A DNA stretch of 64,000 bases from Carettochelys insculpta (taxonomy: Eukaryota; Chordata; Testudines; Carettochelyidae), in contig NC_134137.1 in the NCBI RefSeq assembly GCF_033958435.1, positions 113,470,501-113,534,500 on the forward strand, read 5' to 3'. Position 1 is the first letter of the stretch; every line of letters starts with the position of its first letter. Position numbers and translations under genes: made by a program. The notes beneath the pieces are model-generated. The model saw only the letters and a list, made by a program, of their open reading frames with translations. It searched no databases and was not told the DNA's origin. This document shows, one piece after another, positions 44,357 through 54,300 of this stretch.

Positions 44357-45235
44357 TACGTGACTACTTAAACTTTTCATACTCATATATTTTATGAGTC
44401 CAGGGGATCTGTTCTGGAAGTGCTAGTTTCTTCCCTGCTTTTCTCTGTTTCTCTGTTTTCTAACAAAAGAGGGGTGCTGTTGAGATTCAGTTTCAGTTTT
44501 AAAATTTTCCGCGAGCTCCTATTAGCTCTTTGCCACTTTTCCCCCAAGCCCTCTTCCTCAGAGGCGGGTTAGCTGAACCCTTTCCTATCTGTCCAGGTAA
44601 GGTTAGTCTTTCCTTCATAGTTCTCATTGATAACAGGGACACACATGGGACAGAGGGGATATCATGTGTTGAAGGACACAAAGTGCTCATTAGGAGTCAA
44701 GAAGGAACAGTGACAAAGAAAATGATAAAAAGAAGAGGGTAGGAATGGACTTATGTATGGTTTGCCATACTTTGTTTTGCATAAACAGAGTATAAAGGCA
44801 GGCCACCTACAGAACATTTCTAGAGACAGCTCTGAAAGGAGCTGAAAGGAGGCTACATTCCTTTAGGAGTTGGCACTCATGAGGATGATGAATCATTATG
44901 GTTTCTACACCACATCTAGTATGGGAGCTTGTTTAAGTGAAGTAGGAAGAGAAATAACAGTGTAATAAAGCAGAGCAAGAGAGAAGAGAAGGACAGAAGA
45001 CCATCAGAGACAAACTTTCGCAAGTATATGTGTAAACAATGGAAAGAAGTAGAGAAGAGTGATGGAGAAGGCAACAGCAGGAGAGTTATCAAATTTGACA
45101 GAGAAGATACAATATAGAGAAAGACAAAACAGGAAATGTGTTGCATCCTGATAGAAACACCAACTGTGTCAGCTCTGGCCCTCCCTTTTAGCAGGACCCC
45201 ACTTTTTAAATACCCCTCTTGAAACCCCACCCCCA
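44357..45235. other. Unassigned sequence
   Basis: No recognised gene. 44930-45130 is purine-rich (GAGAAGA repeats), which creates a long minus-strand hydrophobic frame that I do not support. Confidence 0.4.
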
Positions 45236-45363
45236 CTCACACATCTGATGAAGCGGGTCTTTGTCCAGAAAAGCTTATGCTCCAAAATATCTGTTAGTCT
45301 ATAAGGTGCCACAGGACTTCTTGTTGTTCTCAAAGATACAGACTAACACAGCTACCTTTCTGA
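45236..45363 (+). repeat. Penelope-like element end, second subfamily
   Basis: Reads CATCTGATGAAGCGGGTC, GCTTATGCTCCAAAATATC, TGTTAGTCTATAAGGTGCC and ACAGACTAACACAGCTACC. It resembles the 16.9-kb copy. A hammerhead-like order (CTGATGA at 45245, GTTA at 45293) is present with a damaged helix II. The larger Penelope-like insertion that follows landed at its 3' border. Confidence 0.6.
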
Positions 45364-45379
45364 TACTATTCAAGAAGAG
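45364..45379 (+). repeat. Left target-site duplication of Penelope-like insertion
   Basis: TACTATTCAAGAAGAG is repeated exactly at 46411-46426. Confidence 0.85.
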
Positions 45380-45406
45380 AAAACAGTCAAGTAGCACTTT
45401 AAAGAC

Positions 45407-45458
45407 GAGCAAAATAGTTTATTAGGTGAGCTTTCGTGGGACAGACCCACTTCTTCAG
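45407..45458 (-). ncRNA. Hammerhead ribozyme-like motif, left arm
   Basis: On minus: CTGAAGA, A, GTGGG-TCTGT-CCCAC, GAAA, GC, about 19-nt loop, GC, TC. The cleavage triplet would be CUC, also of the NUH type, where the 17.8-kb copy has CUA. The extra A after CUGAAGA is shared with the other copies, so it is a family trait, not a chance mutation. The partner motif in the right arm (plus, 46291-46342) has GAAA changed to AAAA, losing a core G, so only the left arm would be a candidate for activity. Confidence 0.4.
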
Positions 45459-45544
45459 ACCATAGCCAGACCAGAACAGACTCAATATTTAAGACACAGA
45501 GAACCAAAAACAGTAAGCAAGGAGGACAAATGAGAAAAAGATAA

Positions 45545-45845
45545 TCAAGGTGAACAAATCAGAGAGTGGGAGGGTGGGGGGGAAGATAAAAAATTAGATT
45601 GAGCCAAGTATGCAGACAAGCCCTTGTAGTGACTCAGAAAGTTCCCATCACTATTTAGACCATGTGTTAATGTGCCGAATTTGAATACAAAAGTCAGCTC
45701 GTCCACTTCTCTCTCTAAAACGGTGCGATAATGTCTCTTCAGTAACACACATACCTTGAGGTCATTGACAGAATGTCCCATTCCATTAAAATGTTGACTA
45801 ACTGGTTTGTGGATCTGGAGCGTTTTGATGTCTGTTTTGTGCCTG
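45545..45845 (-). pseudogene. Penelope-like GIY-YIG endonuclease C-terminal fragment (left arm)
   Basis: Reads MGHSVNDLKVCVLLKRHYRT then VLEREVDELTFVFKFGTLTH (45545-45781). The preceding HKTDIKTLQIHKPVSQHFN part is present but shifted into another frame (45782-45845). It is the mirror image of the right-arm fragment, and its final residues run on beyond the normal stop because the stop codon is changed. Confidence 0.75.
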
Positions 45846-45888
45846 TTGAGGGAGTTACTTCTCCCTTAAGCACTTCTAACTCCCTTAG

Positions 45889-46159
45889 ACAAAGGGTCAA
45901 CGAGCACAAAACAGACATCAAAACACTCCAGATCCACAAACCAGTTAGTCAACATTTTAATGGAATGGGGCATTCTGTCAATGACCTCAAGGTATGTGTG
46001 TTACTGAAGAGACATTATCGCACCGTTTTAGAGAGAGAAGTGGACGAGCTGACTTTTGTATTCAAATTCGGCACATTAACACATGGTCTAAATAGTGATG
46101 GGAACTTTCTGAGTCACTACAAGGGCTTGTCTGCATACTTGGCTCAATCTAATTCTTGA
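45889..46159 (+). pseudogene. Penelope-like GIY-YIG endonuclease C-terminal fragment (right arm)
   Basis: Penelope-like elements encode a reverse transcriptase followed by a GIY-YIG endonuclease. Here only the end survives: LRQRVNEHKTDIKTLQIHKP (the R...EH part of the GIY-YIG fold), VSQHFNGMGHSVNDLKVCVL, then LKRHYRTVLEREVDELTFVF and a tail ending SAYLAQSNS with a stop at 46157-46159. The GIY and YIG strands and the whole reverse transcriptase are missing, so it is not functional. The frame is clean, which suggests a fairly recent copy. Residues encoded upstream of 45889 come from the inverted centre and are not part of the protein. Confidence 0.8.
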
Positions 46160-46410
46160 TCTTCCCCCCCAACCCCTCTGCTCTCTGATTTGCTCACCTT
46201 GACCATTTTTTTTTCTGATTTGTCCTCCTTGCTTACTGCTTTTGGTTCTCTGTGTCTTAAATATTGAGTCTGTTCTGGTCTGTCTATGGTCTGAAGAAGT
46301 GGGTCTGTCCCACAAAAGCTCACCTAATAAACTATTTTGCTAGTCTTTAAAGTGTTACTTGACTGCTTTTTGTTTTGATAGTGTATACACTAGCACAGCT
46401 TACTCTCTGT

Positions 46411-46426
46411 TACTATTCAAGAAGAG
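46411..46426 (+). repeat. Right target-site duplication of Penelope-like insertion
   Basis: Exact repeat of 45364-45379. Confidence 0.85.
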
Positions 46427-46557
46427 GTAATTCAACCACTGAAAAAGTACAAAAAAGCAGTCATTGGAGGACATGAAATTTTATCTGCTAAATTAATGCC
46501 TGTGCCACCAGGCTAGTCTGATATTTTAATTTATTTTATTGAGCTTCTGGTCCAGAT

Positions 46558-46752
46558 CTCCTAGAACTGGAAGGAACTGAGGGACTGGACTAAGAGGTTA
46601 TCTAGTCCAGTCCCCTGCCCTCTTAGCAGGGCCAAGCACCATCCCTGACATCTATTTGCCCCAATCCTTAAATGGCCTCCTCAAAGATTGAGCTCACAAC
46701 CCCAGTTTTAGCAGGCCAATGCTCAAACCACTGAGCTATCCCTCGCCCACCA
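46558..46752 (-). repeat. Cry I-type tRNA-derived SINE
   Basis: Minus-strand copy. The complement reads GGGATAGCTCAGTGGTTTGA (A box, about 46722-46741), then a B box GTTGTGAGCTCAATC region, CCATTTAAGGATTGGGGCAA and the CR1-like tail ending CCAGTTCTAG. Better preserved than the 27-kb copy. Confidence 0.85.
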
Positions 46753-46874
46753 ACATGTACTCAATTGTTTTTACACAATGGAACTTCCTCAACAGGGGCA
46801 ATGGAGTGAGAGTTGCCCCAGGAATATCTACCACCATAACAATGTAGTATGGACATCCTCCTAGGCAGTGAGAA

Positions 46875-46990
46875 ACCCAAATTCAAATACTTTCTACATT
46901 TGATGTAGCAACGGTAACTAAATGCAGGTCTCCCAGACCTTAGATAAGTGGTGTAACCACTGGACTAAAGGGTATAAGTGAGACTTCTCC
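46875..46990 (-). repeat. Second type of tRNA-derived SINE head, fragment
   Basis: The complement has TCCAGTGGTTACACCACTTA (A-box-like, about 46942-46961) and TATTTGAATTTGGG (B-box-like, about 46878). The spacing is near that of a tRNA, but the stems do not fold into a cloverleaf, so this is a SINE relic and not a tRNA gene. Confidence 0.45.
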
Positions 46991-47864
46991 TCCGGCTATT
47001 TTGTATGCTAACCTTGGATCAAATGAAATGTTTCTTCCAGTTGAAACAAAAATTGTGTCCCCTTTCTTCAGTTCTCAGAATTATGATTTTCAGTTTTGGC
47101 TGGAATTGGACATTTTTTTCTCTTTGGAACTCCAACCAGGAGTATCATCACCTCTGACTCCAGCAAAGAACTGTCTCTGGCTCTTCAGATCCTCTTCATA
47201 TGGTCCTCCTGATTGGCTGCTCCCATAAGCATGTGATTAGTGAGCCATTCTAAGTCTCAGTAAGGGCTGTCAGTCTTACTGGTCTGAGCCAAGAGTCAAA
47301 ACTGAAGACTGTTTCAGGTAACAAGCCAAAGGTCAGAGCCAGAGTTAATTGCCAGGCCAGGGCTCAGAGGTGGACACAGCATCAGACATGAGGCAGAGGA
47401 TCCAGTTCCTTGAGTACGGCAAGGCAGCAGGAACTGGGAGTAAACAGGAAACTGGAACAGGAAGACAGGAATGAGGAATAGGTTCCTGGGAGCAGGTAGG
47501 AATGCAGAGCTCAGAAGTCATATAAGCTGGTAGGTTCATTTTAGCAGCCAGCTAGAAATTCCTCCATTTGGTTGGATGACGTCTCATTGTTGCTTCCTGG
47601 AGTTGCTATAGTGTCCCTTGGCTGATAGCAAGTTGGCTGTTTTCTCCAATTTGAGCTTTGGGGAGTGTCCATCACCGGATCCTTTCCTGGTTATTCAGTA
47701 AGATGCTGGCTGGCAATAGCATCCTGGGAACATCCAGGACTGCTTTGAGGCTTGTGATTAGGCTTATTGAATTCACAGCCATGACATATGTGTTGTGGAC
47801 CAGAAAATCCAGTCTCTCTCACACACCTATGAAATCTGGTCTTTTATATACTTTACACAATAAA
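46991..47864. other. Unassigned; includes a purine-rich GGAAC-like tract
   Basis: 47395-47500 repeats AGGAACTGG / GGAACAGGAAG-like words, like a decayed minisatellite. No gene recognised. Confidence 0.35.
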
Positions 47865-48470
47865 ACTTAGTGGGGGAGACAGACATTTCTCAAATTGTTG
47901 TTCTAACCCAAAAGGGAGTTTCAGGGGAGTTACATGGTTATTTTACGGGGTCATGGTATTACCACCCTTATTGCTGTGCTTTCTTCAGAGATATGGAACC
48001 AGACAGCAGTGGCTGCTGGCTGGGCACACCGCTCTGAAGGCAGCACCATGACAGAAGCAGCACAGAAGTAATGATAGCAAGATATGGCATTGTCACACCT
48101 CTGCACAGCTGCCTGCAAAGCTGAGTGGTCAAAGAATTATGGCTGCTAATTGAGGGCCCAGCTCTCCAGGCAGCAGCACAGAAATAAAGTGAGTAGTACT
48201 GTTGCTCTCCAGCTGCTCTGCTCTGAAGGCAGTAACAACAAAAGCAACAGCACAGAAATAAGGGTAGCAGTACCGCAGTCCCCCACAATACATTGACACC
48301 CCCAATTCCTTTTTTTGATCTGGATGCCTTGAATTACAACACAATGGCATTTCAGTTTTAATTCCTGAAATTCCTGAAATGATTAAATGTATTATTTTTA
48401 AAATCCTATGATTGTGAAATTGATCAAAATGGACCATGCATTTGTAGGGCCCTACCCATAATCCTTCACA
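47865..48470. repeat. Interspersed repeat with three diverged internal copies
   Basis: The words GCTCTGAAGGCAG and GCAGCACAGAA(A/G)TAA recur at about 48030-48070, 48165-48187 and 48225-48262, each followed by a GTAGTA or ATAGCAA-like phrase. The downstream border phrase TTGATCAAAATGGACCATGC...GTAGGGCCCTACCC is one I recognise as a common reptile repeat. Class unknown; non-coding. Confidence 0.45.
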
Positions 48471-49290
48471 CTGTTCCCCTAGCCTCTGAACCCCTAAGGT
48501 TGGCCATTCTCCTCACCGTCCAACCAAACTTTATCCTAGGTAGGATAAAGTAGAGCACTGCTATAGGACTAGCTACACTGAGTACTGTGCAGCGTAACTG
48601 ACAAAAGGAACAGTAGATAAATATGGGGATCGGGATATGAATGAGTATGGTAATCTGTTTTAACCCATGCTACTATATAGCTTCCTGGAATGGTCCACAT
48701 GTAAATTACACTCACTGAATTATTATTTTTGTCCTTTTTTTCTGAATATAGGATATAGACATGTTTGGCCTTAAACATCAATGTATCTGCTTACGTGGTG
48801 AGACAGAAAATGTCATTTCCAAGCACAACTATCTTCCTAGGAAGACGAGACAATGATAGATATGTTGACATACAACAGCTAGTGTTTGTGAAACTGGAGT
48901 GTGCAGGTGATTGCATGAGTAAGTTTCAAGATCCAAGTTCTCCAAAGTAGACTAGCTGTGTATCACTTAAACTTTTCACTTTGTACACATTGTCTGATAG
49001 GTTTGAAAATGTCCATGAACACATTACAGTATCCTGATTTTCCATATTAATGAGGTTAGTACATTTTATAATAAAAAACATTTGCTTTGATAATCAGGAT
49101 ATCGCATAAACAACTAAACTTTCCATCTTATTTCTTACAATAAAGGACAAATATCTTAATTTTATCCCTCCAAATTACTATTTCAAAGTATTTTTAAAGT
49201 TTTGTAGTCATATAGCTCACTTAACAACAGACCTTTACTTTGCAATAGGCCTTTGGTCTTATGGTCAACAGGAGAATAAGCTGTTTTAGT
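48471..49290. other. Unassigned AT-rich sequence
   Basis: No gene or repeat end recognised. Confidence 0.4.
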
Positions 49291-49513
49291 GCTTGTCTTC
49301 ACTTCCACAAAGATCGACCCAGTTAGGGCTGATCTTCCAGAATTTGATATTGCGTGTCTGGTAAAGACACATGAAATCAATCTCTCCGGGGTCATCAGTC
49401 CAGCTTTTTCAGTCTGCTTGGCTGTCTTGCTGTGATGTGTCGACACAATTTTGTCAGACGATATCTTTAGACAGAAACTTCTGTTGACAGACTTCTCTAA
49501 TGTGGAGATAGCC
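49291..49513. mobile_element. Probable decayed MITE
   Basis: Ends GCTTGTCTTCACTTCC and AATGTGGAGATAGCC are consistent with the TCTACAC-type family after mutation. Interior words TCGACACAATTTTGTCAGA and TGTTGACAGA resemble the 13.8-kb MITE. No clear target duplication. Confidence 0.45.
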
Positions 49514-49949
49514 ACTGAGTTTCTGAATTTGCTGTAATGCTGGTCACTCACTGTATGATATATAAGAGGAACTCATAATCAGTTATAACTGAGAAATCTT
49601 TTAGCATGAGTAGTATGAGATCAGTTTTTCAAAGAGGCATGTATGTACAGGGTTCTTTGATGAACAATAACTGGAGAGAAGAGACAGTTCCATCAAATCA
49701 TCTTGTTTGCACCTACAGCTGATGTGAGTGTGTTCCATATAGAATGTGGTAGAGTGAAGTGCTTCATGTAGTCCATATGAATGCTCTTTCAACTACTGGT
49801 GCCTTCTGATTTTTGAATAATTTTGGTCTGAAACTTTCAGAATATTGTGCAAAAGTGGTATGACATTCTAATCCAGTTGAATTATATTGTACATTGTGCA
49901 TGCCTGAGGTTTATAAACAGAGGTATTTTCAAATAAGAGTTCTGGACAT
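49514..49949. other. Unassigned sequence
   Basis: No feature recognised. Confidence 0.4.
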
Positions 49950-49952
49950 TTA

Positions 49953-50662
49953 GGCTACGTCTACACGTGCAGCCAACATCGAAATAGCTTATTTCGATGT
50001 TGCGACATCGAAATAGTCTATTTCGATGAATAACGTCTACACGTCCTCCAGGGCAGGCAATGTCGATGTTCAACTTCGACGTTGCTCAGCCCAACATCGA
50101 AATAGGCGCAGCGAGGGAACGTCTACACGTCAAAGTAGCACACATCGAAATAAGGGAGCCAGGCACAGCTGCAGACAGGGTCACGGGGCGGACTCAACAG
50201 CAAGTCGCTCCCTTAAAGGGCCCCTCCCAGACACACTTTCATTAAACAGTGCAAGATACACAGAGCCAACAACTAGTTGCAGACCCTGTATATGCAGCAC
50301 GGACCCCCAGCTGCAGCAGCAGCAGCCAGAAGCCCTGGGCTAAGGGCTGCTGCCCACGGTGACCACAGAGCCCCGCAAGGGCTGGAGAGAGAGTATCTCT
50401 CAACCCCCCAGCTGATGGCTGCCATGGAGGACCCCGCTATTTCGATGTTGCGGGACGCGGATCGTCTACACGTCCCTACTTCGATGTTGAACGTCGAAGT
50501 AGGGCGCTATTCCCATCCCCTCATGGGGTTAGCGACTTCGACGTCTCGCCGCCTAACGTCGATTTCAACTTCGAAATAGCGCCCAACATGTGTAGACGTG
50601 ACGGGCGCTATTTCGAAGTTACTGCCGCTACTTCGAAGTAGCGTGCACGTGTAGATGCAGCT
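49953..50662 (+). mobile_element. Family A MITE, copy 3
   Basis: A 710-bp copy, the best preserved of three. Ends GGCTACGTCTACACGTGCA and the complement of AGCTGCATCTACACGTGCA, flanked by TTA (49950-49952 and 50663-50665). The TIR core GTCTACACGT recurs inside at 50035, 50121 and 50464, and inverted near 50592 and 50648. ATCGAAAT/ATTTCGAT hairpin pairs lie directly inside the left end. The core 50170-50430 carries the sequence shared with the two-gene element at 52-56 kb. Confidence 0.92.
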
Positions 50663-50665
50663 TTA

Positions 50666-52095
50666 ATGTTTTAAAATAAAGTTTTATCTATCTATCTATC
50701 TATTTATCCTTGATTTTCAAAAAAATCATATACTTAAAATCAAATAATCAGAAACTGCTATATTTAGTGGTTATTCATAGCAAGCCTTCAAACTCTTTCT
50801 CTCCCTCAAACAAGAAGTCACATAGGATATAACGGCTGCACAGATGTAATGCAGACTACGTGTGGACAATTTATTTGCTGTAACTCTGCATTCTTGTAAT
50901 GTTTCTATTTGTGCCCTTTGGAGTAAAGTGGAAACATGAACAGGAATGTGACTTGCTTTGTGATAACTGAATGTGTCTGAAAACATGAGACAGCAAGTCC
51001 AGTCAAAATAACAGATTCAAGCCTGTCAAGAACAACATGAAAGAAAATGTGAGAGAATTTCTTACCAATGCTAACTCAATGAAAGCTTCTGTCCTGATAG
51101 CCATAGAAGCCAACAGTCAGAATGAAGACACTGAGCTGATATTCATGCATGGAATGAGATAAATGTTGGGAAATAAGGATAGTTGTGCTCTATCACGTAG
51201 TATTATATTTAGCAAGTGTATAAATAAAACTGGAGCATCCATTACTAGGTTTCTGATAAATTGAAACTCCCCACCATATTAATGCTGAGCTCATAAAAGT
51301 CTTCCTGCTCCTTCATGTTAGCTTCCAGAGGAACACATTAATACATTTGTGATAGTAACAGCAGTAGGGATTAATGTGGCTATGAAGTAATTTATACAGG
51401 GTGGTAGGAAGTTCAGTCATCTTTGAAATTATTTTATAGGTTTTGACTTACGTATATGTATACACACAGACAGACACACACAAACAGACACACACAGACG
51501 CATGTAAACACATATTGGAAATTATTCTTCGTTCACTTGTTAGTAAATTTGAGGAACAGAAAAAAATGAATATTTAAACACACTAACAAAAACAAATATC
51601 GAACAATCTCTTCTGCTTAAAACAAAAAAAAACCCATATTTCTCTTTGTCTGCATTCTCACCCACCCAAAAAACAAGACACATTTTCTTAATTATGTAGT
51701 TGTGTCCTGTCTTATGTTCTGGCACCTGGGACACAAGGTCCATCCATACACCATACCATTATTTTCTGTGCACATAGCAAAACAGGAACTACAAATTCAT
51801 AGCAGTGAGAGGAAGTCAGTGTATGTTGGACAGAGTGCCCAGCTTAGTGATTGCCCATTGTGACAATGTATTGACTCCATGGAATAGCATAGAGATGCAG
51901 AGGGAGTACAATAATGTTTTACCTTTGTCATAGGCCAGACAAACTGATAGCTCAACTCATATTAAATATATTGAAATCAAAGGAAGCTGCCTAAGGACAA
52001 ATTTTGGAGTCCATTGCAATTGCCTCTGAAATGAATAGAAAAATTAACTCTGATTTTCACCAAAGAGTCCCTTTCCCTAAATAGAAGTACAGACC
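50666..52095. other. Unassigned; TATC and CA-rich microsatellites
   Basis: A (TCTA)n tract lies at 50685-50703, immediately beside the MITE, and an ACACACAGACAG-type tract at about 51462-51505. No gene recognised. Confidence 0.45.
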
Positions 52096-52637
52096 TAAGT
52101 GCATCTACACTAGCAAGTACTTTTTGGATTTTTCATTTGAAAGAGTGCATGGAATGTCTACACATAAAACACCCTCTTTCAAAAGTAAATTGAAAGAATG
52201 TGGCACTGGTTTCGAAAGCATTCCTCCAGTCCCATAATAGGAAAAGCCCCTTGTTTCAAAAGATTCTTTTGAAAGAAAGTTGATTGAGATGCTCCATGGG
52301 CTGTTGTTTCAGAAGAGGAGTCTGCCATGGTGCCAGCCAGCTGGGTGCAGAGACACCCTGGCCAGCAGCAGCAGAGCTCTATGCTCTCTGCAACCGGCTA
52401 CCCTTAAAGCTGCATGGACTCAGAAACCCTGTGACAGGAAACTGAGAGTGTGCTGGCAGCAAAGGCACAAGACACTTGCAACACACCCTTACAGATATTT
52501 CTGAACAACGAGAAGCAGCCATGGACAGCAGCTAATCACCTCAGGATCCCCAGCTCCCCCACCCACCCACACTCCTCTGAGCCTTCACAGGGCTTGCAGG
52601 AGCCTATCCAGCCTTCTAAAAAACAAGCTTCCTCCTA

Positions 52638-53950
52638 GATGGAGCCAGAGCAATGGGACGGACCTCCTGGGACTGTCAAAAGAGGAGGAGGTCCTGCAGG
52701 AGATGGGCAGCAAGCACCATAATGTATCTGCTTTAGCCCACCTGGTCACTGAACTGGTCACCCAAGGACACTTTGCTTGCCCCTTAGACTACGTGAGGAG
52801 CAAGGTGAAGGAGCTCCAGCAGGGCTACCCCAGGCCTGGGATGAAGCCAGCCACTCAGAGGCAGGTCCCACAACCTTCTCCTACTACCAGGAGCTCCAGA
52901 GCCGCCTGGGGCCCTGGGACACTGCTCCACTACTCACTGTCCTGAACACTGCAGTGGATGAGCTGCGCCCCAAGGGCCAGGAGGAGCCAGGACCCCATGG
53001 ATGCCCCACCTGCTGGGCACAGATCTAGAACCACCCTCTGAGGACTCCAGTGATAGGTACCTGGTTATTGACCTGCTGTCACAGCCCTCCAGACAAGCAA
53101 CAGTCTGCCAGGCAATGCCAGACCTTGGTGAGGGACCCCCCAGTAAATACCCAGTGGAACACACACTCCACCTCACGGAGAGGGTGCACCACAGCCCCCA
53201 GAGGGTAATCCACACACCCAGAGGACCTGGGCTGGACACATACTGTCTGGCTATGGCTCCCAGCATGCTGCAAAAGCCACTGGTAATGCTCAGCACCTGC
53301 CCCAGTGGACAGCACCATGAGCCACACATCTGAGGATGGGGTGGGTGGGGCTGGACCACAGCTGAGGCCACCACACATGGGTGGGGACCCCTTCAGTACC
53401 TGTGATACCCCATGGCTGCAGTGCCATTGGACAGGATGGTGAGGAGTTGCTGCCCCCTCAGCAGGTTGGGGGTGTGGCCCTCTGGGTGCTAGTGTGGGAT
53501 TGATGTGCCATTCATCTCTCCCCTATCTGTACAGCTGCAGCATTTGAAGGCTGGGAGAGTCCCATCCACTCCATTTTCTGGACAGCCTGGTGGAGGAGGG
53601 GGACTGGTCACCACCCCAACAAGCACCACATCAGAAGGGCACTGCAGCAGGCCACCACCCCCAACACCACCTGCTACCTGGAGGAGGTGGAGGAGTGGTG
53701 CCTTCTCATGGATGAGGCCCACCACACATGGCAGAGGTGGCATGGGATAACCTAATGTCCCACCTGCAGGACATAACAGCAGTGGTGTGGGAGCACTCAG
53801 GGCTACTGGCCCACCTGGTCTGCACCCGAGCGACCCCCTCCTCCGCCCCCCCAGACACCCCTGCTCCTGCCCCCCCTCCTGATCCTGACCCCTCTGGACT
53901 CCTCCAAAGCCCTGTCTTTCAATGATACCTGTCCCTTCCCAGCCCTGCCA
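52638..53950 (+). pseudogene. Myb/SANT-like Harbinger accessory protein pseudogene
   Basis: Reads LSKEEEVLQEMGSKHHNVSA then LAHLVTELVTQGHFACPLDY, VRSKVKELQQGYPR (52670-52825), followed after a frameshift by AGPTTFSYYQELQSRLGPWD and TAPLLTVLNTAVDELRP. These are the helices of the trihelix Myb domain (R-x-K-V-x-E-L) and the Y-x-E-L linker. An acidic region SEDSSDRYLVIDLLSQPSRQ follows at about 53034. A C-terminal hydrophobic stretch (HLQDITAVVWEHSGLLAHLV, about 53761) and a Pro-rich end match this family. At least two frameshifts are present. The expected start lies upstream, close to 52580-52640, where no clean ATG in frame is visible. Confidence 0.65.
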
Positions 53951-54300
53951 GGGACCCCAGACCAGAATGGGAGGGGATCCCAGGGTTGACGGGGCTCCTG
54001 GTCATCCACTCCAGCCCTGGAGTAGCACCCACCTGTCCTCCAAGTTTAGGTCCCCACCTCCAGGGCACAGTCTGCCTCCTCCACATTGAGTTCACCCCTG
54101 GACCTAGTCCCCCATGTACATAGTTTTCCCCTTGTTCCCTACTGTACCTAGTTCTATTCAATTTTTGTTAAAAACACAGAAGCTATATTGTTGGTTAAAC
54201 ATTTTATTTTTGCACCATCTCTGTGTCCCATGCTCATGGTGGGGGGACAGGGAAGGGTGGATGTGTGGGGGGACCATCATAGGATGGCTGTTGGTGGGGA

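Larger units (their letters stand above)
45380..46410. mobile_element. Penelope-like element, head-to-head inverted copy
   Basis: A 1,031-bp insertion with an exact 16-bp target duplication. Two arms of about 480 bp, each ending AGCAGTCAAGTA / TACTTGACTGCT, point away from a centre near 45865. Each arm contains the same 3' part of a Penelope-like element, coding for the end of the GIY-YIG endonuclease, followed by the 3' untranslated part and the terminal motif. The right arm is slightly longer and adds TGATAGTGTATACACTAGCA before the border. One insertion event made both arms, since a single pair of target repeats encloses them. Confidence 0.85.

Noticed and set aside
46722..46741. Possible tRNA gene, from the A box GATAGCTCAGTGG
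   Set aside because: Followed by the Cry I SINE body and a CR1-like tail; the same holds for 27287 and 62131.
50026..50343. A 105-codon frame (MNNVYTSSRAGNVDVQ...) open in the 50-kb copy, in the 1-kb copy (minus) and in part of the 19-kb copy of family A
   Set aside because: It runs through the subterminal array and a non-coding core shared with the untranslated part of the Harbinger element. It stays open because the copies are related, and it has no recognisable domain.
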